From Drosophila miranda (Eukaryota; Arthropoda; Insecta; Diptera; Drosophilidae), in the NCBI RefSeq assembly GCF_003369915.1, contig NC_046677.1, positions 25,128,913 through 25,192,912 of the forward strand: 64,000 nucleotides of DNA, written 5' to 3'. The position numbers were made by a program, and so were the translations under genes. This document shows, one piece after another, positions 1 to 12,041 of this stretch. The notes beneath the pieces were generated by a model. It did not search any database. It was not told the origin of the DNA and was given only the letters and a program-made list of their open reading frames with translations. The stretch's first letter is position 1. Each line of letters begins with the position of its first letter.

Positions 1-1942
1 ATCTTCATACTATATATACTTCCAAGTATATCCGTACATAAATGTGTCACATTAATCATTTGTCTGTCTCCATATTTCAGTTACAATTGTGTAAGCAGAA
101 GCTTCATATATTTCGTCTCGCCTTTTTTGCGTTTCAAATTTTATAATTTTTGTAATATTTCTATCGATGATATCTGTATGAAAATCTGCCATAATCAGAC
201 ATTTTATAAAATTTTTAACAATTTCCCGACATTTTTATGGGGTTCTATGGAGCACTTTTTCAGCTGTATAAATTCTGGAAATATGTCTTCGTATATTATT
301 CTAGATATTGCGTTGGATCAGATATTACAAGTAGGGTAATCTACGTAAGACAGACTTCTGTCCTTTCTGCCCAGGTTTTCCATTCCATAGGCATTGAAAA
401 TAATTTAATATCTTGAAAATGGTATAGTCTTTCTACACATATACAGATGAAAATCCCATTTTTTGGGTCCCTTCTCATCGGTAAGTATCTTCCTTCTATA
501 ATATTCTTTTGCACAAAAAAATTCCAAAAAAAAAAACAGCTTCCACTAACGTTTTTACGGTAGTTTCAGTACTAGTACTTGCAGCTATCCCTCTCTACCC
601 TTTAGGGCCTTATGAAGAGGTTGCTCTGTCTCTCCCTCTCTCATCTCGAAAGAAGAAAGACTGAAAACTGCTAATCGTTTTATTTGATCTCTTCCACACA
701 CTTTACGAATTCTTTTCCTGAATCTTCCACAACAAATGTTAGTCTCTCCTTTCCAAATTTATGGAAAATAAAAAACCAACGTTATCAGCATCCAATAATG
801 CTTTACAGGTACAACAATTTCTTTTTCATTCGCATCTCTAGGTATAATTTTTCTTCTCTCTTGGAGCATCGTTATCAGCATCAACGCTAATTCTCTAGGA
901 ATTTTAATTCGCAGATAAGATTTCCCCACATTTTGAGCTGGCAATGCCACAAAAACAAAACCAACAGCAGCACCACCACCTCTGCAAAGGTAGGGACAGA
1001 GGCAGAGGCAGAGGCGGAACTACTATTTTGCCCGTCGATTCACTTGAAATAAAAATGTGTGTCTTTCTCTGCAACACGATTGTTGTTATCAGACCCCTCT
1101 GCTTTTGCCCCTGCCTCTGTTGTTGTGCCGGCTCCGATAGAAGCCAAAAAAAAGAAACAACAAGCACACACATAAATTCATAGCTGATAAAATACCAAAT
1201 AACAAATAACAATGTCAAAGCCAATGCAAAAAGCAAAAAAGCAAAAGCCAAACGAAACGAAACGTATGGAAAAAATCCACACTTGTTGGCCAGATCTAAA
1301 AAGCAAAAGGCTTAGACAATTGACAGACAAAATGTGCGTGTTATGCCACGAACCAACGGAACGTGGCCAAGAAAAGAAAGCCAATCGGCAAAAACGGAAA
1401 GAAAGTTAACCGCACAAAAAGATAATATAAAAATTCAAATTTGCATAGTGTTAGAGCCGGCTCGACTTTGATATGGCAATAAGACGTCAACAAACGGAAT
1501 AAAAAATACCAGTAAAACTATAAAGATATTTCTATGTTGCGATTACCTCGGGGGTAAGATTTTTATTTGCACTAAATATCAAAAGTATCTAAACAGAAAA
1601 GCACTCTCAAAATGGGGATACTTTTGTAGCCAATGGTAACTTTATACCCAACAATCTCTGCATCAAAGAAAACCTTAAAGAAATTGCAGAAAAATCAAAA
1701 ATCAATGAACAGAGATGGCCATATTATAATATTTTATTGCGACTGTGAAAGTCCATGCCAAAAAAAGTTTTGTATATATTTATAGACTAAAATCAGCATT
1801 TGTCGCTGTATCTTTTTATTTGCATCTGTATCTGTCTAAGCCTCTCCATCTCTGCATCTCTGTATCTGCATCTTGTTTAACAATAACAACATTTTTATAT
1901 CTAATTAGCGGTTAACCGCAAATTTTCAATACAATCCACAAG

Positions 1943-1967
1943 CGAGCGACGTTCGTTCGTTCGCTCG
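1943..1967. repeat. GC-rich inverted repeat with 7-bp arms
   Basis: The arms cgagcga (1943-1949) and tcgctcg (1961-1967) flank a ttcg-repeat loop. This is a GC-rich island in AT-rich intronic DNA, followed by a caa/ttg-rich stretch that resembles Drosophila 5' leader sequence. It could mark an alternative start site, but no ORF follows that I can support. Confidence 0.35.
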
Positions 1968-4034
1968 TCGTTGTGTTTCGGCAATAGACTTTTGTTGTAG
2001 TTTTGAATTTTGTTGTTGCACAGATATTCGTAGATATTAATTATAGATAGATATAGAATGCCTTAAGGTTATCCGCCATCTTAATGCGAGGCAAGAGGTT
2101 GGGGGACACGCGTTTGGTGTCCCATTTACGAGTACAAGTCATCGGTTGACTTTTCCAAGTGACTGTAAACAGGAAAACAGGCGGATACAGGCGGAAAATC
2201 CCCGATTGGTTTCGTAAAATTTGCAACGATAGAGGTGTGAGGGGCAACGGGGCCCCAACAGAGTGGTTGGACGAGTGCCATAAAGGTCAAAGGGTAAACT
2301 ACTTTGGCGGAACAAAGGGAACAACACTTTTAAGTTTACAGAGACCAGTTTCTTAGATTTCATCTGTTAGATACAATTGTTTATTGCTCAATAATAGTTT
2401 TAAAGCAATTTCGAATTGAAGTTTGAAACGTGCAATAAATATTTATTTTCATTGATTTTCATAACTTTTAATAACCTTTTCTTGTAGTCTTTTTTTTACA
2501 TATTTTTAACTTTTTAATTGTCCTGCCAATTAAAAAATACTTAATTTTTTCCGCAGCCGTGAGAAAATATTCCCCCGAAATATTAGTCACAATTTCATTA
2601 CACATTTGAAAGTTCCATGAGCCTATGCCCAGACTAAAAAATTATTTTACACTGGGGGCCAAACCCAAAACAACTAAACAAACAAAATGATAGGAAACTA
2701 CAATAAATGTTGCCAAATCAATATCTTATCGGCAAATGCAATAAAAAATAATTCAAGAAAAGAAACCAATTCTGGGCTTGTCTGAGAACACAAATATCAC
2801 AAAAATAAATATTTCTGAGGCAACAGCCTGCCGATGAAAGCAAAATCAAAATGTGGCCATTATTTTCACACAAAAAACCATGTTAACAAAAGAATAAATT
2901 TTGAGTACAAGGTCAAAGGCTGTCACTCAAGAAAATATGAAACAAAAGTGCATAATGAATGCAAAAACTATACAATTTCCATAAATAAATAAATTCCCTT
3001 TTTTTTGGGTACAAACAGCAAGGACAGCAACCCAGGGAAAGATCAAGGGATCACATTCACTTTTGCTTCAGCTTTTACGTGGAGTTCTTGGGCAGGATAT
3101 TCTCAAAAATAAATAAATTCCCATTCAGGACAGCAACCAGTTAGAGAGAGGACAACAGATCCTAGGATGCACTGTACACTACTTTTGCACTGTTTCTTAT
3201 CAGGGAATAAAATTCCCTAATTTCCCTAATATCTAAAGACAGGAATCAGGCGAAGAAATCGCACAACACACACACACATACACGTTGGCTTTTTGAAGTA
3301 GTTTGCCAAAAATATCCTTGGCAAAAATTCCCTTTCTCCAAGGGTCACAGCACACAAACACTTTTGCTTTTACAGTTCATTCGAAAGTGTTCGTTCTCGT
3401 CGTTTCACTCTCTCTCTGTCTCTAATTTTTTGTTTCATTAAATCACCTTATCTGCGCTTTATAACAAAAGAAATTAAGTTTCTGTTATATGTGCCTCTTG
3501 ATTTTGAGTCAGTTTTCGTTTGCGTTGTCACTATATGGATGCTATAGTATAGAGCCGATCGAGTTCAATTGGTTGCCATCTGAGCCGCAGTCGCGCGCCA
3601 AACACGTCCGTATCGCGAGAAGTCGTTGGAGTAACAAAAAAGTCCCAGCCCCGGAGCCCACATGGCGAATGGCACCGCAAGCTTTGTGCCAGCTGAGAGA
3701 GAGATATTGAAAGAGAGAGAGCTTGCCAAAACCCAAGCTTTGTTGCGGAGTGCTTCGGTCTCTGTGTGTGTGTTTGCGAGAGAGTGTGGCAATGGCTCCG
3801 CTCTGCTCCGCTTTTTCTGTGTGTGCGTTGGGCCACGCGTAAGAAAAAGAGCCGTAAAAAGAATTGTTGTTGCCGTGTACTTTTTATTTTTACACTGCGG
3901 ACAGACCAGACAGCTTAATAAATTTTGCAAACAAATGCAGAGCTACTCGCACGGCCAAAGCGTTGCCACATGTCCACGTTATTATTACAATATTTCGTCT
4001 GTGTTTCTCTGGGCTTTGCTTTTCTTTACGATCT

Positions 4035-4319
4035 ATGATTGATCGCTCTCTTGGCGCCCCTATAGTGGTGTCTGTCTGGGTCTTAACGGCTTTGGGCTTT
4101 CAGCTTTTATCCATGAATGAACACAAGAAAGAACCAGAGAAGTCATTAAGAAGATTACTGAAGAATGGTCTTATATCTGTGGAAATTTTAAGAAATCTTT
4201 TGGGATATGGTTCACTTGAGAAAAAACTCAAAGATTTTCTAAGGGAAATTGTTTGGCGACATAGAGATCCGTGTGAGATTGAGAGATCCATGTCACAGGA
4301 GTCTGCTTTGTACAAGTAG
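4035..4319 (+). CDS. Uncertain small ORF, 94 aa
   Basis: An ATG-initiated 94-codon ORF. It has a hydrophobic N-terminal stretch (about residues 8-24, PIVVSVWVLTALGFQL) followed by a Lys/Arg/Leu-rich amphipathic region (about residues 30-75). I do not recognise the family. It lies alone inside the putative CLIP-190 intron and no promoter or polyadenylation signal stands out. ORFs this long occur by chance in 64 kb, so this is only a candidate; the membrane-segment plus basic-helix layout is the reason to list it. Confidence 0.2.
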   Translation: MIDRSLGAPIVVSVWVLTALGFQLLSMNEHKKEPEKSLRRLLKNGLISVEILRNLLGYGSLEKKLKDFLREIVWRHRDPCEIERSMSQESALYK

Positions 4320-6166
4320 AGCCCTCCAAAGAGACTTAAAAATGTTGAACAATGTTTTGGTAAACTTTAAGAATCGCGTGTAAGTACTTTTAAAATGGCA
4401 TCCCCGAGTTCTGAGTCACTCTCTCTACAACGCACCGTGTCTAAATTTATTTTGAGATTCCAAGTGGAAATTACACGCATTTCGTGCAGTTTCTTGCACG
4501 TTTTGCACGAGAGATTAAATTCTTAAATGAAAGAGAGAATGCGATAATCAAAGTCAATTATTTTTAGATTCTTCGATTCAGCTTTGAATTAGCTCTGAAA
4601 AATAGAGGAACAATCTGTAGCGGATGCTTTTGATTAAACATTTTTCAGAGTCAGAGTAAACAGTTTTTAAAAGAAGAAAAAAACACATAATAATATGAAA
4701 AATATCTATGAAAATTCTCTATTATTTATTGGGCCAAATGCAGCTAAAACAGCTCATTTAGAACTCCAAGAAACAGGCTGCAACATTTCACGAATGACGA
4801 TGGTTTTGTGTACAAATTTTCCATAAGCAAACGGCCGCATTCCTTTCAAATCGCCATCATCCGTGAATTGTAACCTTTTTTTGATGGAATTGTGATGTAA
4901 ATATGGTAAAATATAAATTACAATGCTAACAATCCTCAATCGTTTTTTGGTCTAATCTCATTAACAGATTTATTATCTTTGGGACCATTTGTTGGTTTAT
5001 CCACCACGTGTCTTTAATTAAAACACGAAAATGTTGACGACTCCATCAATGGTCCAAGTCAAATAGTTAATGCCCAAACAAAAATTGTTAATCAAAACAT
5101 CAATATTTACTCTCCCACTGGATCCGAAAACAAAGCGGAATCTAACGGAGTAATCCCCATTTCGAGACAGCGCTCATCCATTAGGCCCCCCGATACGATC
5201 TTAAGTCCAAGACAAATGAGCTTTCAGTTCTATGGGGGAGGAGCAGAAGCAGGAGGGAGAGTGGCCCCGGCCCCACTTTCTGTTCCGATCGAAATCAATA
5301 AAAGTGACATAAGCTCATCCACGAGTCCGGGCTCAGACCCCTAGACCGACACCCAGACCGCAGAGAGACAGATCAGATCAAACGACGAGAACGGAACAAG
5401 GCATCACAAATGCGCAGTGAAAAAATCAAACACACATACATGTATCTAAGTTTGTATCTGAATGTGTGTCTGTGTTTAAATAGAACGTTAAATTCTGTGT
5501 CATCGCCAGAGCAAATTCAATTATAAGAAAGCGAAAGAGGGGCAGAGAAAGATCGAGAGACTTGCCGGCCGGTCCCCAGGTCGTCTCATTCGCGTGACAT
5601 TGAAGTGCTGTGCCGGGCCGTGCGAGAGATGAGTGACAGATACATACACAGGTACAGATACAGTACGTTTCGGTACTCAAAGGCAGGCTCTAGAAAATAT
5701 AAAGCTTCGCTTGCACATGATTCAATCTCAAACAGATTTTTAAGCGAATCTAATACCAAGGCTAATGGTGGTTCTGATTGCATTTTATTAATATTACAAT
5801 ATGCAATATGTATTGATCATTTTAATAGACCAATAAAGCCTTTCAATAAAGTTATGTCTTGGTGCCACCATTCTGAAAGGGAAATGTTGAGATCTCTTTC
5901 TTTGGAGTGCAAAAAAACTCATCGAAAAGTAAGATCAGTCATCAAATAGTTTCAGATACGTTTCAACGTAAAATAATATAATGGAATTCATTGAAATGTA
6001 CGTATAGCAACATGTATCAAAATAAATTTAATTCCCAAAAAAGTTCTCCGTCGAAATCTCATCCCGTGCGCAATCTATCCACATCGTCGTATAATTTTGT
6101 AACGCACTGTATTTTGTATCTACGAGTGCGAATGTATTCCATGTAGAGCTCGTGATTCAGTTTACA

Positions 6167-6334
6167 ATGAAATATTTTACAATATTGCCTCTGCTATTGC
6201 TCTATTTTTATTTTTTGACCAACTATTGGCCCGACCGCCCGGGCTTTCTATTGTACGGATTTTGCGGTTGCATTGAGACTGTCAATTTGTGGATATGGAG
6301 CGGGTGTTTGTGTAATAGAAAACCCATCGAATGA
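6167..6334 (+). CDS. Uncertain small ORF, 55 aa, signal-peptide-like
   Basis: A 55-codon ORF beginning MKYFTILPLLLLYFYF, a classic hydrophobic leader. A short tail holds four cysteines in two CxC pairs (FCGC and GCLC). The layout resembles small secreted insect peptides such as accessory-gland products, but I recognise no family. The start context (acaATGa) is acceptable. It sits in presumed intronic DNA and may be chance. Confidence 0.25.
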   Translation: MKYFTILPLLLLYFYFLTNYWPDRPGFLLYGFCGCIETVNLWIWSGCLCNRKPIE

Positions 6335-6391
6335 TCCGCTGATCGATGGCTCGTTAGACAGATCGTTTGCTATATAGGCTAGTGGGTCGGT

Positions 6392-6417
6392 GTCGACGGT
6401 CGACGGTCGACGGTCGA
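6392..6417. repeat. Short tandem repeat of a 7-bp GTCGACG unit
   Basis: About three and a half head-to-tail copies of a 7-bp unit containing the palindrome GTCGAC. No function is visible. Confidence 0.7.
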
Positions 6418-8013
6418 GGGTCGGTTGTTGCGGTTGTTACGTGCCTGTTGAAATGTGCCACAAAAGGCGGCTCAATTAAATGGTAGCAGGCACTCAATTA
6501 ATTGGCCATAATTCTCCTTACCTTACACTTTTTCGGTGGTCTATAATTATAATCGAGAGTCGCCGCAGAGTGGGCGAGTGGCAATTTGTTTGTTTGCTTA
6601 TTTCTGTCTTGTGCGTTGGAGTTTTCAAGTGGTTTCCATAATTAAGTGAAATATTTGTTGGCAAAACAAAACGGTTGATAAGTTGATGAGGGGAATTATG
6701 AGAACTGCCTACAAGTCAATTCAGTGAGAAGTGATCCCTCAGAAAGAAGACTTTTCCCTGAGCAGAAATTGTTTTTCATTTAAGATCTTTGATAATGTCA
6801 TGGAGGTCAAATGTAGTGCAATAAAAATGCACTCAAAATATAATTCTCTTATAAATATGTATCTTTAGCAACTGTGTGGGTGTATCATCATCATCATCGT
6901 TTCTATTAGATCATTGCCTCTATATATATTTGCTTTTACTTCTGTGTATAGTCTATATCTTGTGCGTGCCTCTGTACGAGTTGCGGCTACAGTTGCTTAT
7001 AACCGGAATGACAGCTGAATCGATTGAGCCCCAATGTAAACACAGATTTAGTGCAGTTCCCAAATGACATAGTTCGAAGTTGGTAAATTATTTCGATTTA
7101 CATAGACGTACGAATATCTGTACAGGTAAGCTGCAGTTCTGTGAAGCATCAAATTACTATTCAAATTTCAATAGGCATTTCTTAGTAGTAGAAATTAATG
7201 AAATACAAACACAATAACACTTTCGACTAGTGAAAAACGGAAAAAAATTTAAAAATGTAGCCTAGGGAATACTGTTCGGACTTTTATGCGGACAGGCATA
7301 TTAACAAAATAATTGGGCAATAGCAATATCAGCTGCTGCTCAATGTAAAGGATTGAGATCTAGGGTATCAAATAATGGACATCATGCATTGCAAATTTTT
7401 TAATTAATTGCACATTTTTAAGATTAACGTTTTCAAATCCAAAATCCCGAGAATCATTCCACACACACTCACAAAACACAGTTTCTATGTAATTCTAGTG
7501 ATTCCAGCAACGTTATTTATAGGAATCCTTGACTCTTCCCAAAAAAAAAACCCACAAATACCGATGGCACCTCTCATAAATAGGATGGATATCTTCTGAG
7601 ACGTGCGGGGACTTTTTATTAATTCCCAGACACTAATTTACTTCATCGATATAGGAAATTATAAAGAGCTGAGATATCTACTTGCTGAAAAACCTCGCGA
7701 TCGGATCATTATTAAATCCAGAAAACAAAAACAAAACAAGATGAAGGTCACATGTCGCGTGGCTCTTTGAACACTTAGCCTTAGAACATTATTAATGCTA
7801 TTTTGGTTCGGAATACACCTTCCATGAGTAAGTATTTGAAAAGCAAATGCTTATAGTATCTGTCCTCTTAACAAAGTTTTACTGTATATACACTGATTTA
7901 TAAGCGAATAGGATCATCTAGGTTCCATGCAATTTGTATTTGCTTCCCCATTCAAACCCCTCACCATACCTGAAACCATAGAGATCTATAGATAATTTGT
8001 AGATAGAACTCAC

Positions 8014-8332
8014 CTCTGGGAGGTGGGCCCGACTTGGGCGTTGTGTGATTGCAGCAGGGTCGCCCAATCTTCGACACGGAACTGATGGAGGTCGTGGACC
8101 CGAAGTTGGAGGGCGCCTTCAGCCTGCTGGTGGGTGCTGCTCCGGTCACGAAGGAGGCGGGCGTTGGTATATTCGAGCGAATGCTGGGAGCTGGTATCCT
8201 TGAAGCAACCACCGTCAGCTCGGAGTCTGACGATTCTGTTGCTGGTTCCACTGGTGCCGCTGCTGCTGGCGATTCTGCTGGTGGCGTTGCTGCTGCTCCT
8301 TCCGCAGGAGTATCCGGCGAAATATCACTCAT
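8014..8332 (-). CDS. CLIP-190: CLIP-190-like, first coding exon (microtubule plus-end tracking protein)
   Basis: This 106-codon exon plus one base is the N-terminal exon of a CLIP-170/CLIP-190 family protein. The family tracks growing microtubule plus ends through CAP-Gly domains that bind tubulin and EB1, and has long coiled coils and zinc knuckles. Visible here are an Ala/Pro/Ser-rich disordered head and two SxIP EB1-binding motifs (SRIP at 44-47, SNIP at 53-56). They are followed by the RLKAPSNFGSTTS stretch (70-82) and a KIGRPCCNH motif (88-96) like the region just before the first CAP-Gly domain. The start is the first Met after an AT-rich leader with stops. The donor after 8014 is phase 1. 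CAP-Gly exons must lie beyond the left edge, so the identity rests on the head region only. It is divergent to Lrch. Confidence 0.7.
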
Positions 8333-9261
8333 TTTGCACTATTTTTTTATCCTACTTTGTTTCACTTGTTACTTGATTGGATCACACGCGTACAACAACG
8401 GACTTAAAAACAATATAAAAACTGTCGTGAAGTATCAACATTTATTTTCAGTTTAGAATATTTTCAGTCAAGGGAATAAAATAGACAGTTAAGTCATGTT
8501 ATATGTACAGAAATTATTTTCTATTTTAGAAATCTGGCACTTACCTGGAATAAATGTAGACTTTTCTTTAATTCTTCTTTTTTCTTAGCTGTAAAGATTT
8601 TCATCAGCTTTAAACAGGCATCAACCCACTGTGCGTTAAAGTGTCGTTTTTGGCGCGCACATACAGGCCTCTCTCTCTCTTAGCCGCTCTCCAACAGCTG
8701 ATTGGAGCGGTATTGCTTTTTTCGGTGGTGGTCTTGAAAAATAAACAAAAAAACCCGCTTGTGTTGTTGTTGCTTCGTTATAAATTCAAAAAAATGCGGA
8801 ACTCAAGATCTGCATAAATGATGCGATCTATTTATAAGGCTTACACAATTATATATGTATACGTATGTATGTATGTACATATATACGATTTTGGGATATG
8901 ATATGCACAGATTGTTTTAAATTTAATTATATTTAGATTGAAATAAATTGCTTATCAATTGGTGCACTCTTTGCACAAACACACACACACGCGCGCAAGG
9001 GAAGCACTCACACACGCGACGTTGCAGTTGACACAGTTATGGGACGCATGGGAGAGGGGGTTGGGGATTGTGGGCAAGGTACGGTACGAGTACACGAATC
9101 GGATAAGAGATTGGTCTTTTATTTCGACACCGTGCTATACGAAACGTTTCCAACAAGCTACGCGGCTATATTTACACACTGTAACTAATATTTTTAAGCT
9201 AATCTCCGAGTTTTGACAACTTTTTCGTTGCGTTGGAATTTTGTTGTTGTTTGTACTGACT
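8333..9261 (-). other. 5' leader / upstream region of the CLIP-190-like gene
   Basis: The stretch runs from the presumed start site near 9250 to the ATG at 8332. Reading on minus, the sequence after the motif-1 element has a TCAGT-type initiator and then a caa-rich leader, typical of fly 5' UTRs. A GA-rich patch lies near 8674-8680. No coding sequence is supported, and a leader intron is possible. Confidence 0.4.
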
Positions 9262-9272
9262 AAGTGTGACCG
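9262..9272 (-). promoter_or_regulatory. Ohler motif 1-like core promoter element, minus orientation
   Basis: Read on minus this is CGGTCACACTT, ten of eleven positions of motif 1 (YGGTCACACTR), the M1BP-bound element of housekeeping promoters. A TCAGT initiator-like site follows about 10 bp downstream on minus. It points towards the CLIP-190-like exon. Confidence 0.6.
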
Positions 9273-9773
9273 CGGAATTTTCGATCAAAAATACCGTCCG
9301 ACCCTTAGAAATATACCAAAATATACCGTCTCATTTGCAAAGAATACCGAATACTGACGAATTCAAGTTTTGTTATACATATTCCTCGTTTTTGATATTA
9401 CTAGCGTCGATTATTACTAGCTAGATGGATCTCTCAGCCCTACCCACATAATTTTATCTGAATAATGAATCAATTTTCTACTTGACTGGCTTATTAAATA
9501 CTTGACTTTGATTGTATTTGCCCCAATTTGGGTCCTGAACAACAGTATTGCGTCTCATATGATGAAAAACCGAACTTAGCCCACTTAAGTACCCTATATT
9601 TAAATAGTTCAACTACTTGAAAATATTAATGATTGTAAATTTTTATTGTAGATCCATGCCATCTTTCCTTTGAATTTCCAAAAACACCACGATATCTTTC
9701 ACTTGAACTGCGCTAAAATATACCGTCGGTTCAATTTTGACCTCAAAAAATGCCGAAAAGTATTAAAAATACC
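9262..9773 (-). repeat. Left arm of an inverted promoter-block repeat
   Basis: About 0.5 kb that matches the reverse complement of 13414-13876 in the same order. Shared blocks are the motif-1 site, repeated ATATACC units (motif 6 in reverse), a GACGAATT(C) block, TACTAGCTA, a CAGCCCT motif-7 match, the CTTATT(T)A block and the GCCGAAAAGTATTAAAAATAC block. Identity is imperfect, with indels, so the duplication or dispersed repeat is old. Confidence 0.7.
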
Positions 9774-10391
9774 TGTCACTCTGGTTGCGATGGAATTTTG
9801 TTGTGTTACTGACTTAGGGATGGACTTTTTGGAGAGCTTGCAATGCAGCTATCGATATATTATTTCGGCGTTATATCGATGAGACAATGTACTGATATTT
9901 TGGTAGTTGTTAGCTAGGGTCACACCTATTTTATTCAAAAATTTCAGCGGTTTCCGATATCTCCCCGCCATCTCAGCAGCAGCACCACAACGGAAATCGG
10001 AAATGAAATACCGTAGGTTCGGTTAAATCCAACAAAACCATAAATTCAGTTCATTAATGTCCATACGCTTAGCAATTCAACAGGTTCCCACATTTCATAT
10101 TTCACATTGCATATTATTTTTATTGTTTTCTGTTAACAAGTCTATTCGCACACGCTATACAACCTCTTTCGACGATTTGACACGCATGGTCACCTTATTT
10201 CACCATGGGCCGGCAGAATCCAAGCGCAGTTGCAGAGACCAATCCAGCTCCATGCTGCCGCTGCTTATTTGCATATGTATTACATATATACATATCATGT
10301 ATATGTATATATACACGAACAGTCGGACTATGCACAAACGACCGCAGCGGCAGAGAAGTCAGTCGTGATTATTTGTGAAAATGAAATTTTA
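9774..10391. other. Non-coding spacer
   Basis: AT-rich sequence between the left promoter arm and the MITE. It includes TA-rich dinucleotide stretches near 10270-10315. I see no gene. Confidence 0.5.
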
Positions 10392-10690
10392 CACTGAAAA
10401 AAATGTTCAACGTAAAGTGGGATGATCGTTTTTCCTTTTTTGAAAACATGGATGGCGGTGCGCAATGCTTGATTAGCCAACATATTTCAACTCGCTGCTC
10501 ATTGGTTTTTTTTGAGAGGCACAAGGAACTTATAGGGGTTGTGCGTGCTTCGAAATTACCGGAATCTAAATCTAAATTTCTTCTTATAGATGGGAGAGAA
10601 ATACTATTCTAATGTTTCCTAAGAATTTTTTTTTTTTTATTTTGTTTGGCGCAAAGCATCTTCCTTTATATGAATTCAATTTTTTCAGTG
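10392..10690. mobile_element. Small TA-flanked inverted-repeat element (MITE, Tc1/mariner-like)
   Basis: The termini CACTGAAAAAA (10392 onward) and TTTTTTCAGTG (ending 10690) are inverted copies. Each is flanked directly by TA, the target duplication typical of Tc1/mariner transposons. The 299-bp body contains no transposase motif. A 69-codon open frame spans most of it but looks fortuitous. It is best read as a non-autonomous element. Confidence 0.65.
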
Positions 10691-11123
10691 TAAAGCAAGA
10701 TACGTTTTGGCTTCGTGTGCCTGCGCACACAAACGCACTAAAATATGTGAGTGCTGTGCTGCGTGCCGACCAGTGCTGCCCGCTTTTTATTAGAAAAAAA
10801 AAACAGTTTCTAGCTTGAAAACAATCGAAAAAAAACTGAAAATTCAATCTCAATCTAAATATAAAAAAAAGCGTTAATAACGGTGTCAACCATTTTGTGA
10901 TAAAGTGATATTTATTATGTATTTTATAGAATTTTCATTAACTTAACCAGCTCTGAAGGGCTAGCTTCTGATTCGCATTCCTACGATATTTATAGAAATT
11001 TCCCCCGCTTGGTCATAAAAAAAAGCCACATCTGCGGGAAAAGAGCGTAATCGGCAGCACTAGTGCCGTCTCTGATATGTAGGCTGAGAGCAGCGCTGCC
11101 GACAGAGGCAGAGCGCCGTCGCC

Positions 11124-11131
11124 TATAAATA
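11124..11131 (+). promoter_or_regulatory. TATA box (TATAAATA)
   Basis: A strong TATAAATA inside GC-rich sequence (11085-11160). A GCAGT initiator-like site follows about 34 bp downstream (near 11158), with a short leader up to an ATG at 11195. This is the only convincing TATA promoter I noticed in the divergent region, and it contrasts with the motif 1/6/7 promoters on both sides. Confidence 0.5.
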
Positions 11132-11194
11132 TGGGGCTGCCACGCCGCCGCCGTCGCAGTTTTTCACAACCGCCACGCTTTAAACATTAATACC

Positions 11195-11356
11195 ATGCAT
11201 ACCAGCCATACTCGCACTAACAAATTTTTATACATCTTACTTCTGTCTACCACACCGCTCCTCAGGTTTGCGGAGGTTTGCGGAGGTTTGCGGCCTCAGC
11301 GCCGCAATATGCTCCGCCGGCCTATCTTTAAAAAAAATGTTTACTTAAAAAATTAA
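11195..11356 (+). CDS. Uncertain micro-ORF, 53 aa, behind a TATA promoter
   Basis: A 53-codon ORF starting about 37 bp after the presumed start site of the TATA promoter. The N-terminus has a hydrophobic core (FLYILLLSTTPLL, residues 11-23) after a polar head, which is weakly signal-peptide-like. The rest is basic and partly encoded by a triple aggtttgcgg repeat. No family is recognised. Promoter, leader and ATG in the right order are the only support. Confidence 0.3.
   Translation: MHTSHTRTNKFLYILLLSTTPLLRFAEVCGGLRPQRRNMLRRPIFKKNVYLKN
11264..11293. repeat. Three tandem copies of aggtttgcgg
   Basis: Three exact 10-bp units head to tail, inside the micro-ORF. Confidence 0.8.
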
Positions 11357-12041
11357 TGTCATAATATCTATAGTGTATATCCTCAATTTTCCAACTATTG
11401 TATATGAGTGTGTCACCTATCCTTCAACTCGATCCCCGAGAGAGGAGAGGTGCACGAAGCGACGTCTGTACTCATGCAAATCAGAGGCAAGAAACCCACC
11501 CATTTTCAAATTATATACGCGGTTTTCAAAATATAGTTCACTTTCAGTTTAAAATATTAAGCGCACAAAAATTACCATTTTGTTTTGTCCAAATAAATGG
11601 GAGTACTTAAAAGTTGTTAATGTTGGCAGGGCCGAAGGTTTCGTCATCGGCACAAATTAGTCATGGTTGCATCGCTACTGGCCGTACTCGAGATCCGAGC
11701 GCCGCATGCGCTTCCGCTGACAATCCCGCCTCGATACTCTATCCACACAAAAGAATTTCTTCATGCCATTATTCCCATGCCACACTTGGGTGCAATTTTC
11801 AGATTAACTCCCGACAGGAGCATCCCCCACTTGCAAGTCTATCACAAGTTTTTGCAAGATTTTTCACACTTCATAGCAGCCTTCAATCCATCCTCGGGTC
11901 TTTCCTAATTTCTTGTTTTCTTCCTCTGATTTTTTTTGATTTGCTCGCCGGATCCGTTGCTGACTTTTTTTAAACGCCATGCATCGACAAGAGCTTGCGG
12001 TTTTTTGGAAGGAAAATTCCTACGTTTGAATTAATTTCCGC
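11357..12041. other. Non-coding spacer with one long chance-like frame
   Basis: The plus strand has an open frame of about 119 codons (11614-11973) with poor coding character, ending in a hydrophobic run. The minus strand shows short readable pieces broken by stops. I cannot support a gene here. Confidence 0.4.

Larger units (their letters stand above)
1..8013. other. Non-coding flank, probable long first intron of the CLIP-190-like gene
   Basis: I see no exon of a recognised protein here. The minus-strand coding exon at 8014-8332 ends in a good donor (cag/gtgagt type) facing this stretch, so it is most simply that gene's intron, with the CAP-Gly exons beyond the left edge. I looked for CAP-Gly-like coding (GKNDG-type motifs) on the minus strand and did not find it. 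The stretch contains short repeats, a hairpin-forming GC-rich patch near 1943-1967 and two short ORFs listed separately (4035-4319, 6167-6334). Confidence 0.5.

Noticed and set aside
8049..8456. 135-codon plus-strand frame opposite the CLIP-190 exon
   Set aside because: Antisense shadow; the minus frame has the KIGRPCC and SxIP motifs and a proper splice donor.
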